DNA of 47,454 nucleotides from Clostridia bacterium (GCA_017624285.1 JAGANI010000041.1:1-47454), one strand, 5' to 3'; counted from the first letter of the stretch, positions 36,865-44,972 are shown. Numbers and translations are program-made. The notes: a model not told the origin generated them from the letters alone.

Positions 36865-37455
36865 ATGGTAATATACTTCGATACTGAAACAACTGGTTTG
36901 CATCCAGGTAATATTTGTCAATTATCTTATATCGTAGAAGACGGTTTAGGGACTTATGGCAAAAATTTTTTCTTCACCGTGGACAACGTGGAATATTCCG
37001 CGTACTTAGTGCACGGCTTTTCGGTTGCAGATTTATTCCGTTTATCTGGTGGTAAAAGGTTTATCGATAGTATTAAAGAGATTTCTTGTGATTTTGCTTC
37101 GGCAGACTTAATCGTCGCGCACAACGTAGATTTTGACCTTAATTTTATGCGGGCGGAGTTTAAAAACGCCAACGCTACTTTTAAGTATAATAAGGAGTTT
37201 TGCTCGATGAAGTCTTCTGTCTGCGTGTGTAAACTTCCACGTAGCAGGGGTGTGGGATATAAGTATCCAAAACTTACAGAGTTATGTGCTTTTTTAAACA
37301 TTACCGAGCAAGACGTAATGGATACCGAACGCCGTTTATATGGTAGCGTAAATCAAAGCCACGACGCAAGATACGATACCGCTGCGCTGTATTTATGCGT
37401 CAAAAAGGGTGGGGCATTATTCCCTAACGATTTATGCGTGGAGGAGTTTATATAA
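36865..37455 (+). CDS. DnaQ-like 3'-5' exonuclease (DEDDh)
   Basis: 196 residues. Exo I is D6-T-E8 (YFDTETTG), Exo II is HNVDFD with D89, and Exo III is HDARYDT with His and Asp of the DEDDh type. It has the exonuclease domain only, so it could be a PolC-independent proofreading or RNA/DNA trimming nuclease; the substrate is not visible. There is no ribosome binding site before the ATG. The stop TAA overlaps the start of the AEC gene (TAATG), so the two are coupled. Confidence 0.85.
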   Translation: MVIYFDTETTGLHPGNICQLSYIVEDGLGTYGKNFFFTVDNVEYSAYLVHGFSVADLFRLSGGKRFIDSIKEISCDFASADLIVAHNVDFDLNFMRAEFKNANATFKYNKEFCSMKSSVCVCKLPRSRGVGYKYPKLTELCAFLNITEQDVMDTERRLYGSVNQSHDARYDTAALYLCVKKGGALFPNDLCVEEFI

Positions 37456-38444
37456 TGGATTTTCAGTTTTCAGACGTATTATTAAGCGTTTTATCTTTGG
37501 TTTTGTTGGCTGTACCAGGCGTAATTTTAGGTAAGTTAAAACTTTTACCCGAAAACGCTACCAAAGTTTTAACTTCCGTGCTTTTATTCATTGGTCAACC
37601 AATGCTTACGTTTACAAGTTTTCAAAAATGCGCGTACGATGCCACTATCGTTAACGAACTTTTAATCGTAGCAGGGCTTGCAATATTAGTACACGCCATT
37701 ATGATAGCTTTAATTTTCGGCTTATTTTATAAAAAGTCGTCTAATAACGAAAAATTGCGTATAGTTTCATTTGCAAGTATTTTTGGCAACTGTGGCTTTA
37801 TGGGTTTACCGTTTTTACAAACGCTATTCGGAAGTACGTCGTCAAAACCACTTATGTACGGCGCAGTAGTTATTGCGGTGTTTAACGCGTTTAGTTGGAC
37901 TGTTGGTATATTTTTTATCACGCGTGATAAAAAGTTTATAAGTCCAAAAAAAGCCTTTATAAACCCACCGTTTATCGCCCTTTTGGTTTCTTTACCACTA
38001 TTTTTAATATTAAAAAAACCTATTACTGCAATCGGGGCAGAAGGCTCTTTTGTCAACGAGATGTTCAAAAAAATCTTTGTTAGCGCAAATTATTTGGGTG
38101 AACTTGTTACCCCATTATCAATGATTATTTTAGGCTTACGCCTTGCTGAAATCAAGATTAAAGACTTGTTTTTAAACGGTTATGCTTATTTATCTTCAAC
38201 GTTAAAACTTGTTGTGATGCCGCTTTTGGCGTTCTTTATTTGCGTTTTACTTAAAGTGCCTGAACTCATCAAATGGGCAATATTTTTTGAGTTTTGTATG
38301 CCTACGGCGACGCAAACGCTACTTTTTTCAGAGCAGTATGGCAATCAACCCCATATGGCAAGCGTTTCGGTACTACTTGCGACGCTTGTTTCAGTAGCGA
38401 CGATACCGCTCATGTATCTACTAGTAAGCATAACGGGTTTATAA
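37455..38444 (+). CDS. AEC-family (auxin efflux carrier-like) transporter
   Basis: 329 residues with about ten hydrophobic segments in two halves. The N-terminal PGVILGKLKLLPENATKVL and the SIFGNCGFMGLPFL block (conserved Asn-Gly-Phe/Pro region) are typical of AEC permeases. The second half has LVTPLSMIILGLRLAE, the repeat signature. Bacterial AEC proteins often move malate or other dicarboxylates. GGAGGAG inside the end of the exonuclease gene sets the start at 37455, and a longer frame from 37434 is not needed. Confidence 0.85.
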   Translation: MDFQFSDVLLSVLSLVLLAVPGVILGKLKLLPENATKVLTSVLLFIGQPMLTFTSFQKCAYDATIVNELLIVAGLAILVHAIMIALIFGLFYKKSSNNEKLRIVSFASIFGNCGFMGLPFLQTLFGSTSSKPLMYGAVVIAVFNAFSWTVGIFFITRDKKFISPKKAFINPPFIALLVSLPLFLILKKPITAIGAEGSFVNEMFKKIFVSANYLGELVTPLSMIILGLRLAEIKIKDLFLNGYAYLSSTLKLVVMPLLAFFICVLLKVPELIKWAIFFEFCMPTATQTLLFSEQYGNQPHMASVSVLLATLVSVATIPLMYLLVSITGL

Positions 38445-38454
38445 TTAAAAATGT

Positions 38455-38483
38455 TTGACAGTTTATTAGTTTAGTGATAAAAT
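38455..38483 (+). promoter_or_regulatory. Promoter of the 74-residue protein gene
   Basis: TTGACA 38455-38460, 17-base spacer, TAAAAT 38478-38483 preceded by TGA. Confidence 0.88.
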
Positions 38484-38534
38484 TTCAATAAATTAAACAA
38501 AAAATATAAAAATATTATTATAAAGGAGACGGTT

Positions 38535-38759
38535 ATGAAGAAGATTATTTGCGGTAAAGTATACGATACCGAAACTTCCACCGTAGTAAAAAAAGATACT
38601 TATGGTTACTACGGCGATCCCACCGGTTATGAAGAAGTTCTTTTTGTCAATCCAGAAGGCTTTTACTTTATGTACGTAAACGGTGGTGCTGATTCCAAAT
38701 ACGTTAAGGAAGATATCGTAAGGGTCGGCAAAAAGAGAGCAAAGTCAATGCTTTCGTAA
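38535..38759 (+). CDS. Small conserved protein of unknown function
   Basis: 74 residues. It starts MKKIICGKVYDTETSTVV, has EEVLFVNPEGFYFMYVNGG with SKY in the middle, and ends in a basic stretch. The layout (KxYDTxTA, then an aromatic 'YEExLY...GxxFLYxxGG..SKY' core) recurs in small clostridial proteins, often on mobile DNA, whose function is unknown to me. AAAGGAG precedes ATG. It has its own strong promoter and terminator, so it is a monocistronic unit and probably well expressed. Confidence 0.75.
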   Translation: MKKIICGKVYDTETSTVVKKDTYGYYGDPTGYEEVLFVNPEGFYFMYVNGGADSKYVKEDIVRVGKKRAKSMLS

Positions 38760-38773
38760 AGTTAAATGGTTTT

Positions 38774-38805
38774 AAACGCGCTTTTTACTAATTTAGCGCG
38801 TTTTT
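38774..38805 (+). terminator. Terminator of the 74-residue protein gene
   Basis: AAACGCGCT (38774-38782) and AGCGCGTTT (38795-38803), then T. Confidence 0.88.
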
Positions 38806-38843
38806 AACAAAAACTTTTAAACTTAATTTTTATAGAAATTTGC

Positions 38844-38872
38844 TTGTCATTTTAAAATAAAAATGCTAATAT
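38844..38872 (+). promoter_or_regulatory. Promoter of tRNA-Gln
   Basis: TTGTCA 38844-38849, 17-base spacer, TAATAT 38867-38872, about 38 bases before the mature 5' end. Confidence 0.68.
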
Positions 38873-38910
38873 ATTAAAAACCGATATAAAACGGCAAGTA
38901 AATTTAATAT

Positions 38911-38985
38911 AGGGGTGTCGCCAAGCGGTAAGGCCACGGACTCTGACTCCGTTATTCGTTGGTTCGAATCCAGCCACCCCTGCCA
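38911..38985 (+). tRNA. trnQ: tRNA-Gln (anticodon CUG)
   Basis: The acceptor stem AGGGGTG (38911-38917) pairs with CACCCCT (38975-38981). The D stem is GCC/GGC. The anticodon stem ACGGA/TCCGT surrounds the loop CTCTGAC, with CTG at positions 34-36. A five-base variable loop is followed by the T arm GTTGG-TTCGAAT-CCAGC. Discriminator G and an encoded CCA (38983-38985) complete it. The fold shows no mismatches except G-U pairs. It decodes CAG and is the substrate of GlnRS, encoded at 20585. Confidence 0.96.
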
Positions 38986-39028
38986 AACAAAAGCACCTAT
39001 CAAAAGGTGCTTTTTTTGTGTGGCAGGG
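38978..39028 (+). repeat. Long inverted repeat joining the tRNA-Gln 3' end and its terminator
   Basis: The left arm is CCCTGCCA (38978-38985, including tRNA CCA), then A-ACAAAA-GCACCT to 38998. The right arm is AGGTGC (39005-39010), a T-run with GTG, and TGGCAGGG (39021-39028). One mismatch and a three-base bulge interrupt it. The core is the terminator. Confidence 0.8.
38990..39017 (+). terminator. Terminator of tRNA-Gln
   Basis: AAAGCACCT (38990-38998), six-base loop, AGGTGCTTT (39005-39013), T7 (39011-39017). Confidence 0.9.
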
Positions 39029-39174
39029 ATGACTGTTTTGTATGAGAACCAAGGTTCGGCGTTTACGTCCTGGCGTAAGCCAGCATCCAGCCGCCTAGAT
39101 TACTTGTTTTTATATCTTGTGTTTATGTTAAATGTATGTTATAATTTTTATATAATCTATTTTTGGTGATATTT

Positions 39175-41058
39175 ATGGGTAATAAAGACGAAAAAAAGTA
39201 TTTAATAGATAACCCTGCCTTAATGGCTGAATGGAATTGGGAAAAGAATAACAATTTGGGTTTAGACCCAAAAAAGTTAACTTGTGGTAGTGGTAGAAAA
39301 GCGTGGTGGAAGTGTAGCAAAGATGGATACGAATGGGATGCTATAATAGCCGCTAGAAACAAAGGAACAGGATGCCCTGTTTGTGCTGGAAAAAAAGTCC
39401 TTGTAGGTATTAACGATTTAGCAACAGTGAACCCACAACTTGCCAAAGAATGGAATTATGAGAAAAACGGCAATTCAAAGCCAGAAGTCGTTACTGCTGG
39501 TAGTGGTAAAAAAGTTTGGTGGAGATGTAGTAAAGGTCACGAATGGCAGTCTACAATAGCCCATAGGAATAATGGTCGTGGCTGTCCTGTTTGTAGTTTA
39601 GATAAAACAACTTCTTTACCAGAATATGCTATTTTATATTATCTTGAAAAAAATGGCTTAAAAGCAATTCATTTATATAAAGAAAAAGGGTACGAGTTAG
39701 ATATATATATTCCGTCAAAAAAAATTGCTATTGAGTATGATGGTAATCTTTGGCATAAAAATAAAGCAAAAAAAGATTTAGATAAAAACTTAAATTGTAA
39801 AAGAGATGGCATACAACTTTATCGTATAAGAGAAGGTTTGCCTGTATTAAACGATACGTCAATAGATTTTGTTATTGATAAAAACCAAAAAGAACTTTCT
39901 AACGTTATCAAAAAAATTCTATCTATAATACTTGAAACTAACGTAGACGTTGATTTAAAAAGAGATGCAATAGAAATAGAAAATTTACGTGAATATAGCG
40001 AGAAAGCCAATTCACTTTTAGTGCTTAACCCAGAACTTGCCAAAGAATGGAATTACGAGAAAAACGGCAATTTAAAACCAGAAAACTTTTTACCAAATAG
40101 TAATAAAAAAGTTTGGTGGAGATGTAGCGAGAATCATGAATGGGAAGAAACGATAATCAATAGGAACAATGGGGATGGCTGTCCATATTGTTCTGGGCAT
40201 AAAGTCCTTGCAGGTTTTAACGATTTAGCCACGGTTAACCCTAAACTTGCCAAAGAATGGAATTATGAGAAGAATGGCAATTCAAAGCCAGAAGGCGTTA
40301 CTGCAAATAGCAACAAAAAAGTTTGGTGGAGATGTAGTAAAGGTCACGAATGGCAGTCTACAGTAGCCAATAGGAATAATGGTCGTGGTTGTCCTGTTTG
40401 CGCAGGAAAAAAAGTCCTTGTTGGTGTTAATGATTTAGCAACAGTTAATCCAGAACTTGCTAAAGAGTGGAACTATGATAAAAATAGTAATTCAAAACCA
40501 GAAGGTTTTATTGCTGGTAGTGGAAAAAAGGTTTGGTGGAAATGTAGTAAAGGCCATGAATGGCAGGCAACTATTATAAAAAGAAACAACGGTACAGGTT
40601 GTCCTGTTTGTGCTGGGAAAAAAGTCCTTGTAGGGGTTAACGATTTAGCCACAGTTAACCCTAAACTTGCCAAGGAATGGAATTATGAGAAGAACGGCAA
40701 TTCAAAGCCAGAAGGCGTTGCTGCAAATAGCAACAAAAAAGTTTGGTGGAGATGTAGCAAAGATGGATACGAATGGGATGCTATAATAGCCGATAGAAAC
40801 AAAGGAACAGGATGTCCTGTGTGTGCAGGGCGAAAAGTCGTTGTTGGCGTTAATGATTTAGTCACAGTTAACCCAAAACTTGCCAAAGAGTGGAACTATG
40901 AGAAAAACGACACCAACCCAGAAGATTTTACTGCTGGTAGTGGTAAAAAAGTATGGTGGAAGTGTAGCAAAGGTCACGAGTGGAAAACTTCAATCAACAG
41001 TAGAAATAGTGGACATGGTTGCCCTGTTTGTGCAAAACAAAAAACAACAAAACAGTAA
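39175..41058 (+). CDS. Seven-repeat zinc-ribbon protein with an inserted PD-(D/E)XK-like nuclease domain
   Basis: 627 residues. Seven units of about 70 residues start at residues 13, 86, 285, 355, 425, 495 and 566. Each reads NPxLAKEWNYEKN ... KKVWWRCSKGHEW ... RNNGxGCPVC, the treble-clef 'probable zinc-ribbon' (DUF4379-type) module. Between units 2 and 3, residues 145-255 form a nuclease-like domain: E150 (SLPE), D176 (YELDIYIP), E187-Y-D189 (AIEYDG) and H194, as in Vsr/DUF559-like endonucleases. GGTGA precedes ATG 39175. Frequent GGA codons, rare in its neighbours, and the tRNA neighbour suggest transfer. Members have been linked to mobile DNA and defence only by context; the role is unproven. 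Confidence 0.8.
   Translation: MGNKDEKKYLIDNPALMAEWNWEKNNNLGLDPKKLTCGSGRKAWWKCSKDGYEWDAIIAARNKGTGCPVCAGKKVLVGINDLATVNPQLAKEWNYEKNGNSKPEVVTAGSGKKVWWRCSKGHEWQSTIAHRNNGRGCPVCSLDKTTSLPEYAILYYLEKNGLKAIHLYKEKGYELDIYIPSKKIAIEYDGNLWHKNKAKKDLDKNLNCKRDGIQLYRIREGLPVLNDTSIDFVIDKNQKELSNVIKKILSIILETNVDVDLKRDAIEIENLREYSEKANSLLVLNPELAKEWNYEKNGNLKPENFLPNSNKKVWWRCSENHEWEETIINRNNGDGCPYCSGHKVLAGFNDLATVNPKLAKEWNYEKNGNSKPEGVTANSNKKVWWRCSKGHEWQSTVANRNNGRGCPVCAGKKVLVGVNDLATVNPELAKEWNYDKNSNSKPEGFIAGSGKKVWWKCSKGHEWQATIIKRNNGTGCPVCAGKKVLVGVNDLATVNPKLAKEWNYEKNGNSKPEGVAANSNKKVWWRCSKDGYEWDAIIADRNKGTGCPVCAGRKVVVGVNDLVTVNPKLAKEWNYEKNDTNPEDFTAGSGKKVWWKCSKGHEWKTSINSRNSGHGCPVCAKQKTTKQ
39211..41049 (+). repeat. Tandem 210-219 bp repeats encoding the zinc-ribbon units
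   Basis: Units begin at 39211, 39430, 40027, 40237, 40447, 40657 and 40870. Units 3 to 6 are exactly 210 bp apart; unit 6 is 213 bp. The nuclease insert occupies about 39604-40026. Sequence identity is high at the DNA level between units 4, 5 and 6. Confidence 0.88.
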
Positions 41059-41070
41059 TTTTTACAAAAT

Positions 41071-41100
41071 AAAAAAGACCCTTTTTTGGTGGTCTTTTTT
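41071..41100. terminator. Bidirectional terminator between the repeat gene and the DUF4091 gene
   Basis: AAAAAAGACC (41071-41080) and GGTCTTTTTT (41091-41100), 10 bp, serving two convergent genes. Confidence 0.9.
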
Positions 41101-41109
41101 ATTTTGTAG

Positions 41110-42744
41110 TTATTTTTTATTGTTTAACACTACGTTAATCAACGCTTTGCGGGCTTCTTCGTGTGCGCTTATGCTACGCGGGTAAACGTTGTAACTTTCA
41201 AACCCGTAAGATGATAATATCTTTTTGGTTTCTTCTCTACCGATAATGCTTTCGCATTTTTTGCAAAGTCTATAGTCGTTAAAGCCGTCGGCAATAGCGT
41301 ACGCACGGTTAGAGTATAATAAGTCGTCTTTAGTTGGGTATACTATATAGCCATCGCCTGCTGGGTAAGAACCTGCTAAGGAAGAATCTTCATATGGGTT
41401 AAACTTTTCTAACGATAGGTTTGTGTTATAGTAGTTAAAGCCCCAATGTAAAAAGCCTTTGGCGTTGGTTTGGTATAAAGCAAAGCCACAAACCCTTGCA
41501 CGTTGAAGCGGCATATTTAAAAAGCGGTTACAGTAATACTGGTTGGTGGGGTTACAACAATAGTATGCAAAAACGTTTTCAACGTTATTATCCGCAAAAT
41601 CTTGGTAGTGGTTTATGCAAGAAACAGGTATATCTACAAGCCCTTTTTTATAAAACTCATAATCGCTTAAAGCGTCCATCGTGGGGATATCGCCAATAAA
41701 CTTTTTAACTATGTTACGGCAGTAGGTATACTTTTCGATATTGTTAATATTAGGTTCGTCGGTTAAGTGGAAGTACGATATATCTTTAATACCCCACTCG
41801 TTAATTTTTTCAACAAGTTTAGGTAAAAACGCCGTTAAGAAGGCAGTATATCTCTCGCCGTCAGAGTCATCTTTCCAACCAAAGATGCGTTCTACTTTGC
41901 CGTTTACGTTAGCCACGATTTTCGGGCAGAATTTACCACCCCATTGTGTAAACAGGTGTGAAAATTCCAAATATTTAACGCCACGGGCTAAAATAAAATC
42001 GATAAACCTATGTAATGGCTCAAAATTGAATTCATACTCGTCGCCTTTAACGGTAATATCAATAAGTTGCGCCGTTTGACGTTCAAAACCAACGGCAGTA
42101 TCAAGCGGGGGTGTAAATAACGGAACTAAAAGCATGGTGTTGCCAAATTCGGTATACTTAGATAAGTATTTATCAAAAATATCGTAAAACCCGTCGGTAA
42201 AAAGTTCAACGTTATGTTTTTCGCTAATACAGTCGTAATGCATCCAGTTGGTTACGGGTAGGGTTAATTCGGGTAAAACCTCATCTAAAACTTCTACTTC
42301 GTACGTAATTGAGCCGTGTTCAACGCCTTCACAGTTGATAAGGGTAAAAGTTAAGGGGTAAATACCAGCGTTTACGTTTTCTAAGTTGTCAACGGTAATC
42401 CAAACAGACTTCCAGCCCTTACCAGGTATACTGATACCAAGGTTATCTAACGGCTTTAAAAGGTCGGGGAATACGCCCACGTCGTGTGATAAATAATAAT
42501 CGTCATACTCATGGGGTACGTTAGTGCCGGCAATAAGTTCAACAGTCCTAACGGTTACGTTATCTTTTAAATCACCGTCAATACGTAAGGTGTTGCACCA
42601 GTTAAGCCACGGGGTATCGTTGTGCATAGCAATTTGAAAGTGTAATTTGCCGTTTTTAAAAACAACGTTACGGCTTTCAATCTCTTTAGGCTCGCTATAC
42701 GGCATAATTTTTTCAAGATAACTAACTGTTTTTAAGGTAATCAT
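41110..42744 (-). CDS. DUF4091-family glycoside-hydrolase-like protein
   Basis: 544 residues. An N-terminal beta region (about 1-160) is followed by a TIM-barrel-like part. It contains VKYLEFSHLFTQWGGKFCP, HLTDEPN (a Asp-Glu pair at the end of a strand, suited to catalysis) and, near the C-terminus, GFLHWGFNYYN and SYPAGDGYIVYP, the hallmark of DUF4091. Such proteins sit in sugar-use loci and are presumed glycosidases, substrate unknown. No signal peptide is seen, so it is probably cytoplasmic. GAAGGAGAG precedes ATG. It lies 36 bases downstream of rsmE in the same direction. Confidence 0.8.
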   Translation of the reverse strand: MITLKTVSYLEKIMPYSEPKEIESRNVVFKNGKLHFQIAMHNDTPWLNWCNTLRIDGDLKDNVTVRTVELIAGTNVPHEYDDYYLSHDVGVFPDLLKPLDNLGISIPGKGWKSVWITVDNLENVNAGIYPLTFTLINCEGVEHGSITYEVEVLDEVLPELTLPVTNWMHYDCISEKHNVELFTDGFYDIFDKYLSKYTEFGNTMLLVPLFTPPLDTAVGFERQTAQLIDITVKGDEYEFNFEPLHRFIDFILARGVKYLEFSHLFTQWGGKFCPKIVANVNGKVERIFGWKDDSDGERYTAFLTAFLPKLVEKINEWGIKDISYFHLTDEPNINNIEKYTYCRNIVKKFIGDIPTMDALSDYEFYKKGLVDIPVSCINHYQDFADNNVENVFAYYCCNPTNQYYCNRFLNMPLQRARVCGFALYQTNAKGFLHWGFNYYNTNLSLEKFNPYEDSSLAGSYPAGDGYIVYPTKDDLLYSNRAYAIADGFNDYRLCKKCESIIGREETKKILSSYGFESYNVYPRSISAHEEARKALINVVLNNKK

Positions 42745-42780
42745 AATCTCTCCTTCTCTATATGATTTATACTTGTAATT

Positions 42781-43527
42781 TTATTTTTCTAAAACGATTT
42801 CACTATATAGCATGCACATCGAAACTGCAGTAATCGACGCCGTTTCGGTACGTAAAATCCTATTTCCAAGCGAACAAGTTTCGCCACCGATTTTTAACAC
42901 GTCTTCTATCTCGGTATCTTCAAACCCACCTTCAGGGCCTATCACAATGGCTACCTTATCGCCCTTTTTTATCTTTTTAAGTAGGTTTAGGGTAGACTGC
43001 ATACCGTCTTTATTTTCATACGGCACAATAATTAAGTCGTAACCACTAAGTACGGTTAATGCGTTTTTATAACTTACAGGCTCGTGTATTTTGGGTATAA
43101 CGTTTCGTTTAGATTGCTTTGCGCCAGCCTCTGCAATCGCTTGCCAACGCTCGGTTTTAGACTTTTTCTTCTTTTCTTCAATTTTTACTACCGAACGCTT
43201 CATTTCCACAGGGTAAATTTCGTTTATGCCAAGTTCAACGGTTTTTTGTATAATAAGCTCTAACTTATCTCCCTTAGGTAATCCTTGAAAAAGCGCTAAA
43301 TTAATAGGTAATTCCATATCACAATAATTATGTGCTATTACGTTACAGATAACTTCGCTATCGGTAAACTCTTTAATCTCACACAAATGCGATTTACCCA
43401 GCACGCTAACTAAAAGTTTATCACTCTTTTTAAAGCGCAAAACGTTTTTAATATGGTTAAAATCCGACCCCGTTATACGGTATTCCGGCAAATTATCGTT
43501 AATGTCGTCAATAAAAAAATTATACAT
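42781..43527 (-). CDS. rsmE: 16S rRNA m3U1498 methyltransferase
   Basis: 248 residues. An N-terminal PUA-like region (SDFNHIKNVLRFKKSD) is followed by a SPOUT domain. The SAM-binding knot is visible as IVIGPEGGFEDTEI and LGNRILRTETA, both diagnostic of RsmE. It methylates N3 of U1498 in 16S rRNA of the 30S subunit. AAAGGA precedes ATG. The usual prmA partner is absent; a DUF4091 gene follows instead. Confidence 0.94.
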   Translation of the reverse strand: MYNFFIDDINDNLPEYRITGSDFNHIKNVLRFKKSDKLLVSVLGKSHLCEIKEFTDSEVICNVIAHNYCDMELPINLALFQGLPKGDKLELIIQKTVELGINEIYPVEMKRSVVKIEEKKKKSKTERWQAIAEAGAKQSKRNVIPKIHEPVSYKNALTVLSGYDLIIVPYENKDGMQSTLNLLKKIKKGDKVAIVIGPEGGFEDTEIEDVLKIGGETCSLGNRILRTETASITAVSMCMLYSEIVLEK

Positions 43528-43552
43528 AAAATCTATCCTTTATTTTACAAAC

Positions 43553-43581
43553 ATTATACCAAATAAAAAAGTAAATTTCAA
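43553..43581 (-). promoter_or_regulatory. Promoter of rsmE
   Basis: Minus strand TTGAAA (complement of 43576-43581), 17-base spacer, TATAAT (complement of 43553-43558). Confidence 0.78.
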
Positions 43582-43623
43582 TGTTTTTAATAAAAATTAA
43601 AAGTGGGAAATTTTAAAATAATA

Positions 43624-43652
43624 TTGTAAAAAAAACAAATCCATGTTAAAAT
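43624..43652 (+). promoter_or_regulatory. Promoter of the low-molecular-weight phosphatase gene
   Basis: TTGTAA 43624-43629, 17-base spacer, TAAAAT 43647-43652. Confidence 0.68.
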
Positions 43653-43681
43653 AAACGTGATTTAATTTAGGAGATGACTTT

Positions 43682-44149
43682 ATGAGTAAACCCACTAAAA
43701 TTATGTTTGTATGTCTTGGTAATATATGCCGTTCTCCTATGGCGGAAGTTGTTTTTAAAGATATGCTTAACAAAAAAGGGCTAAAAGGCTATACGGTAAG
43801 TTCGTCGGCAACCAGTTATGATGAAATTTATAAAAACATCGGTAACCCCATATATCCCCCAGCGGAAAAGGAACTTAACAAACACGGCTTAACGGGTGGG
43901 GATAAACGCGCGTGCAAATTAACTATTAAAGATTACCCTAATTACGACCTGTTTGTTTGTATGGATAGTAATAACGTTCGCGATGCGATTGAAATTTTTA
44001 ATGGTGATAAGGATAGTAAAGTTAAAACGCTATTATCTTTTGCCGGTAGCGATAAGTCTGTTAGAGATCCTTATTTTACAAATAGATTTGATATCGCTTA
44101 TAATGATATAGTGATAGGCTGTCAAGCACTTTTAGATTATTTAGTTTAA
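43682..44149 (+). CDS. Low-molecular-weight protein-tyrosine phosphatase
   Basis: 155 residues. The P-loop C11-LGNIC-R17-S (CX5RS) is at the N-terminus and the general acid D129 is in RDPYF. All catalytic residues are intact and the length is normal for the family. It could dephosphorylate protein tyrosine or arginine residues (YwlE has a similar loop with Thr in place of Ile, so the Ile here favours tyrosine). It is cytoplasmic, with TAGGAG upstream and its own promoter. Confidence 0.9.
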   Translation: MSKPTKIMFVCLGNICRSPMAEVVFKDMLNKKGLKGYTVSSSATSYDEIYKNIGNPIYPPAEKELNKHGLTGGDKRACKLTIKDYPNYDLFVCMDSNNVRDAIEIFNGDKDSKVKTLLSFAGSDKSVRDPYFTNRFDIAYNDIVIGCQALLDYLV

Positions 44150-44151
44150 TT

Positions 44152-44183
44152 AAAAAAGACGTACACGTATACTGCCGTTTTTT
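44152..44183 (+). terminator. Weak terminator-like repeat
   Basis: AAAAAA-g-ACG (44152-44161) and CGTTTTTT (44176-44183) around a loop containing GTATAC, as in the loop of the terminator at 845-882. Confidence 0.4.
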
Positions 44184-44200
44184 GTATAAAGGAGTTATTT

Positions 44201-44908
44201 ATGGCTAAACCTTACATAATTTTACATATGCTTACTTCTATCGAGGGCGATATTACTGGGGATTTTTTATCTACTAAAAAAGGTGAGTCCCTTTGTGAAG
44301 AGTATTATAAAATTAACCGTAACTACAAAGCCGACGCTTATTTATGTGGGCGTGTTACGATGGAAGGTAGTTTTACCAAAGGCATTGCGCCCGATTTGAC
44401 GCCTTTTAAGGATAGTTTAGATGATTTTTGTGATTACGTCGCAAAAAGGCATCCTTATTATGCAGTAGCAATTGACCCACACGGCAGATTAAACTGGGAA
44501 AGCGACGTTTTACATGACGAGGACGTGGGTTATGATAACGCGCATATTATAGAAGTTATTACCGAAAACGTGCCTAAAGGTTACACCAACTTTTTAAAGT
44601 CAAAAGGTGTTTCTTATATTGTTTGTGGTAAAGATAGTATCGACGTAGAAATGCTTAATAATAAACTTGTTGCGTTTTTCGGTATAAATAAACTTATGCT
44701 TGAGGGTGGTGGCCTTACCGACGCATTGTTTTTAGATGCCGGTGTTATTGACGAGTTAAGTTTGGTAGTTTGCCCCTTTGTCGGGGGTGAAAAGGGCAAG
44801 CCGCTTTTTACTAACAGAACTGCGCCTTTAACCGATTATAAGTTATTTAAAGCGATAATTTTACCACAAGACGGTATTTGGCTTAATTATAAAAAAAATA
44901 AAAAGTAG
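44201..44908 (+). CDS. RibD C-terminal / dihydrofolate-reductase-like reductase
   Basis: 235 residues. The fold signs are an N-terminal strand IILHMLTSIEGDITGDF, ADAYLCGRVTMEGS (NADPH-site GRxT) and a C-terminal LMLEGGGLTDALFLDAGVID with LVVCPFVGG. These are the conserved blocks of the RibD_C group, which includes riboflavin-pathway reductases and stand-alone enzymes of unknown substrate. It has no deaminase domain and no riboflavin gene neighbours, so a role in riboflavin synthesis is not shown. AAAGGAG lies 7 bases upstream. It lies 51 bases behind the phosphatase. Confidence 0.82.
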   Translation: MAKPYIILHMLTSIEGDITGDFLSTKKGESLCEEYYKINRNYKADAYLCGRVTMEGSFTKGIAPDLTPFKDSLDDFCDYVAKRHPYYAVAIDPHGRLNWESDVLHDEDVGYDNAHIIEVITENVPKGYTNFLKSKGVSYIVCGKDSIDVEMLNNKLVAFFGINKLMLEGGGLTDALFLDAGVIDELSLVVCPFVGGEKGKPLFTNRTAPLTDYKLFKAIILPQDGIWLNYKKNKK

Positions 44909-44972
44909 TTTTTATTAAGGTGGGATTTCGCTAAAAAAGGTTTATTGTAAGCAGATATCGCAAAAACATTTA

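Noticed and set aside
38852-39052. Minus-strand open frame of 66 codons across the tRNA gene
   Set aside because: Its GFEPTNNGVRVRGLTAWRHP stretch is the translation of the tRNA complement, a well-known false protein. There is no ribosome binding site.
39211-41049. Regular repeats suggesting a CRISPR array
   Set aside because: The 210-bp periodic units are in frame and encode conserved Trp/Cys modules; there are no short repeats with unique spacers.
38985-41100. Complete integrative element at tRNA-Gln
   Set aside because: No integrase, recombinase or exact direct att repeat is seen; only a scar or hot spot can be argued.
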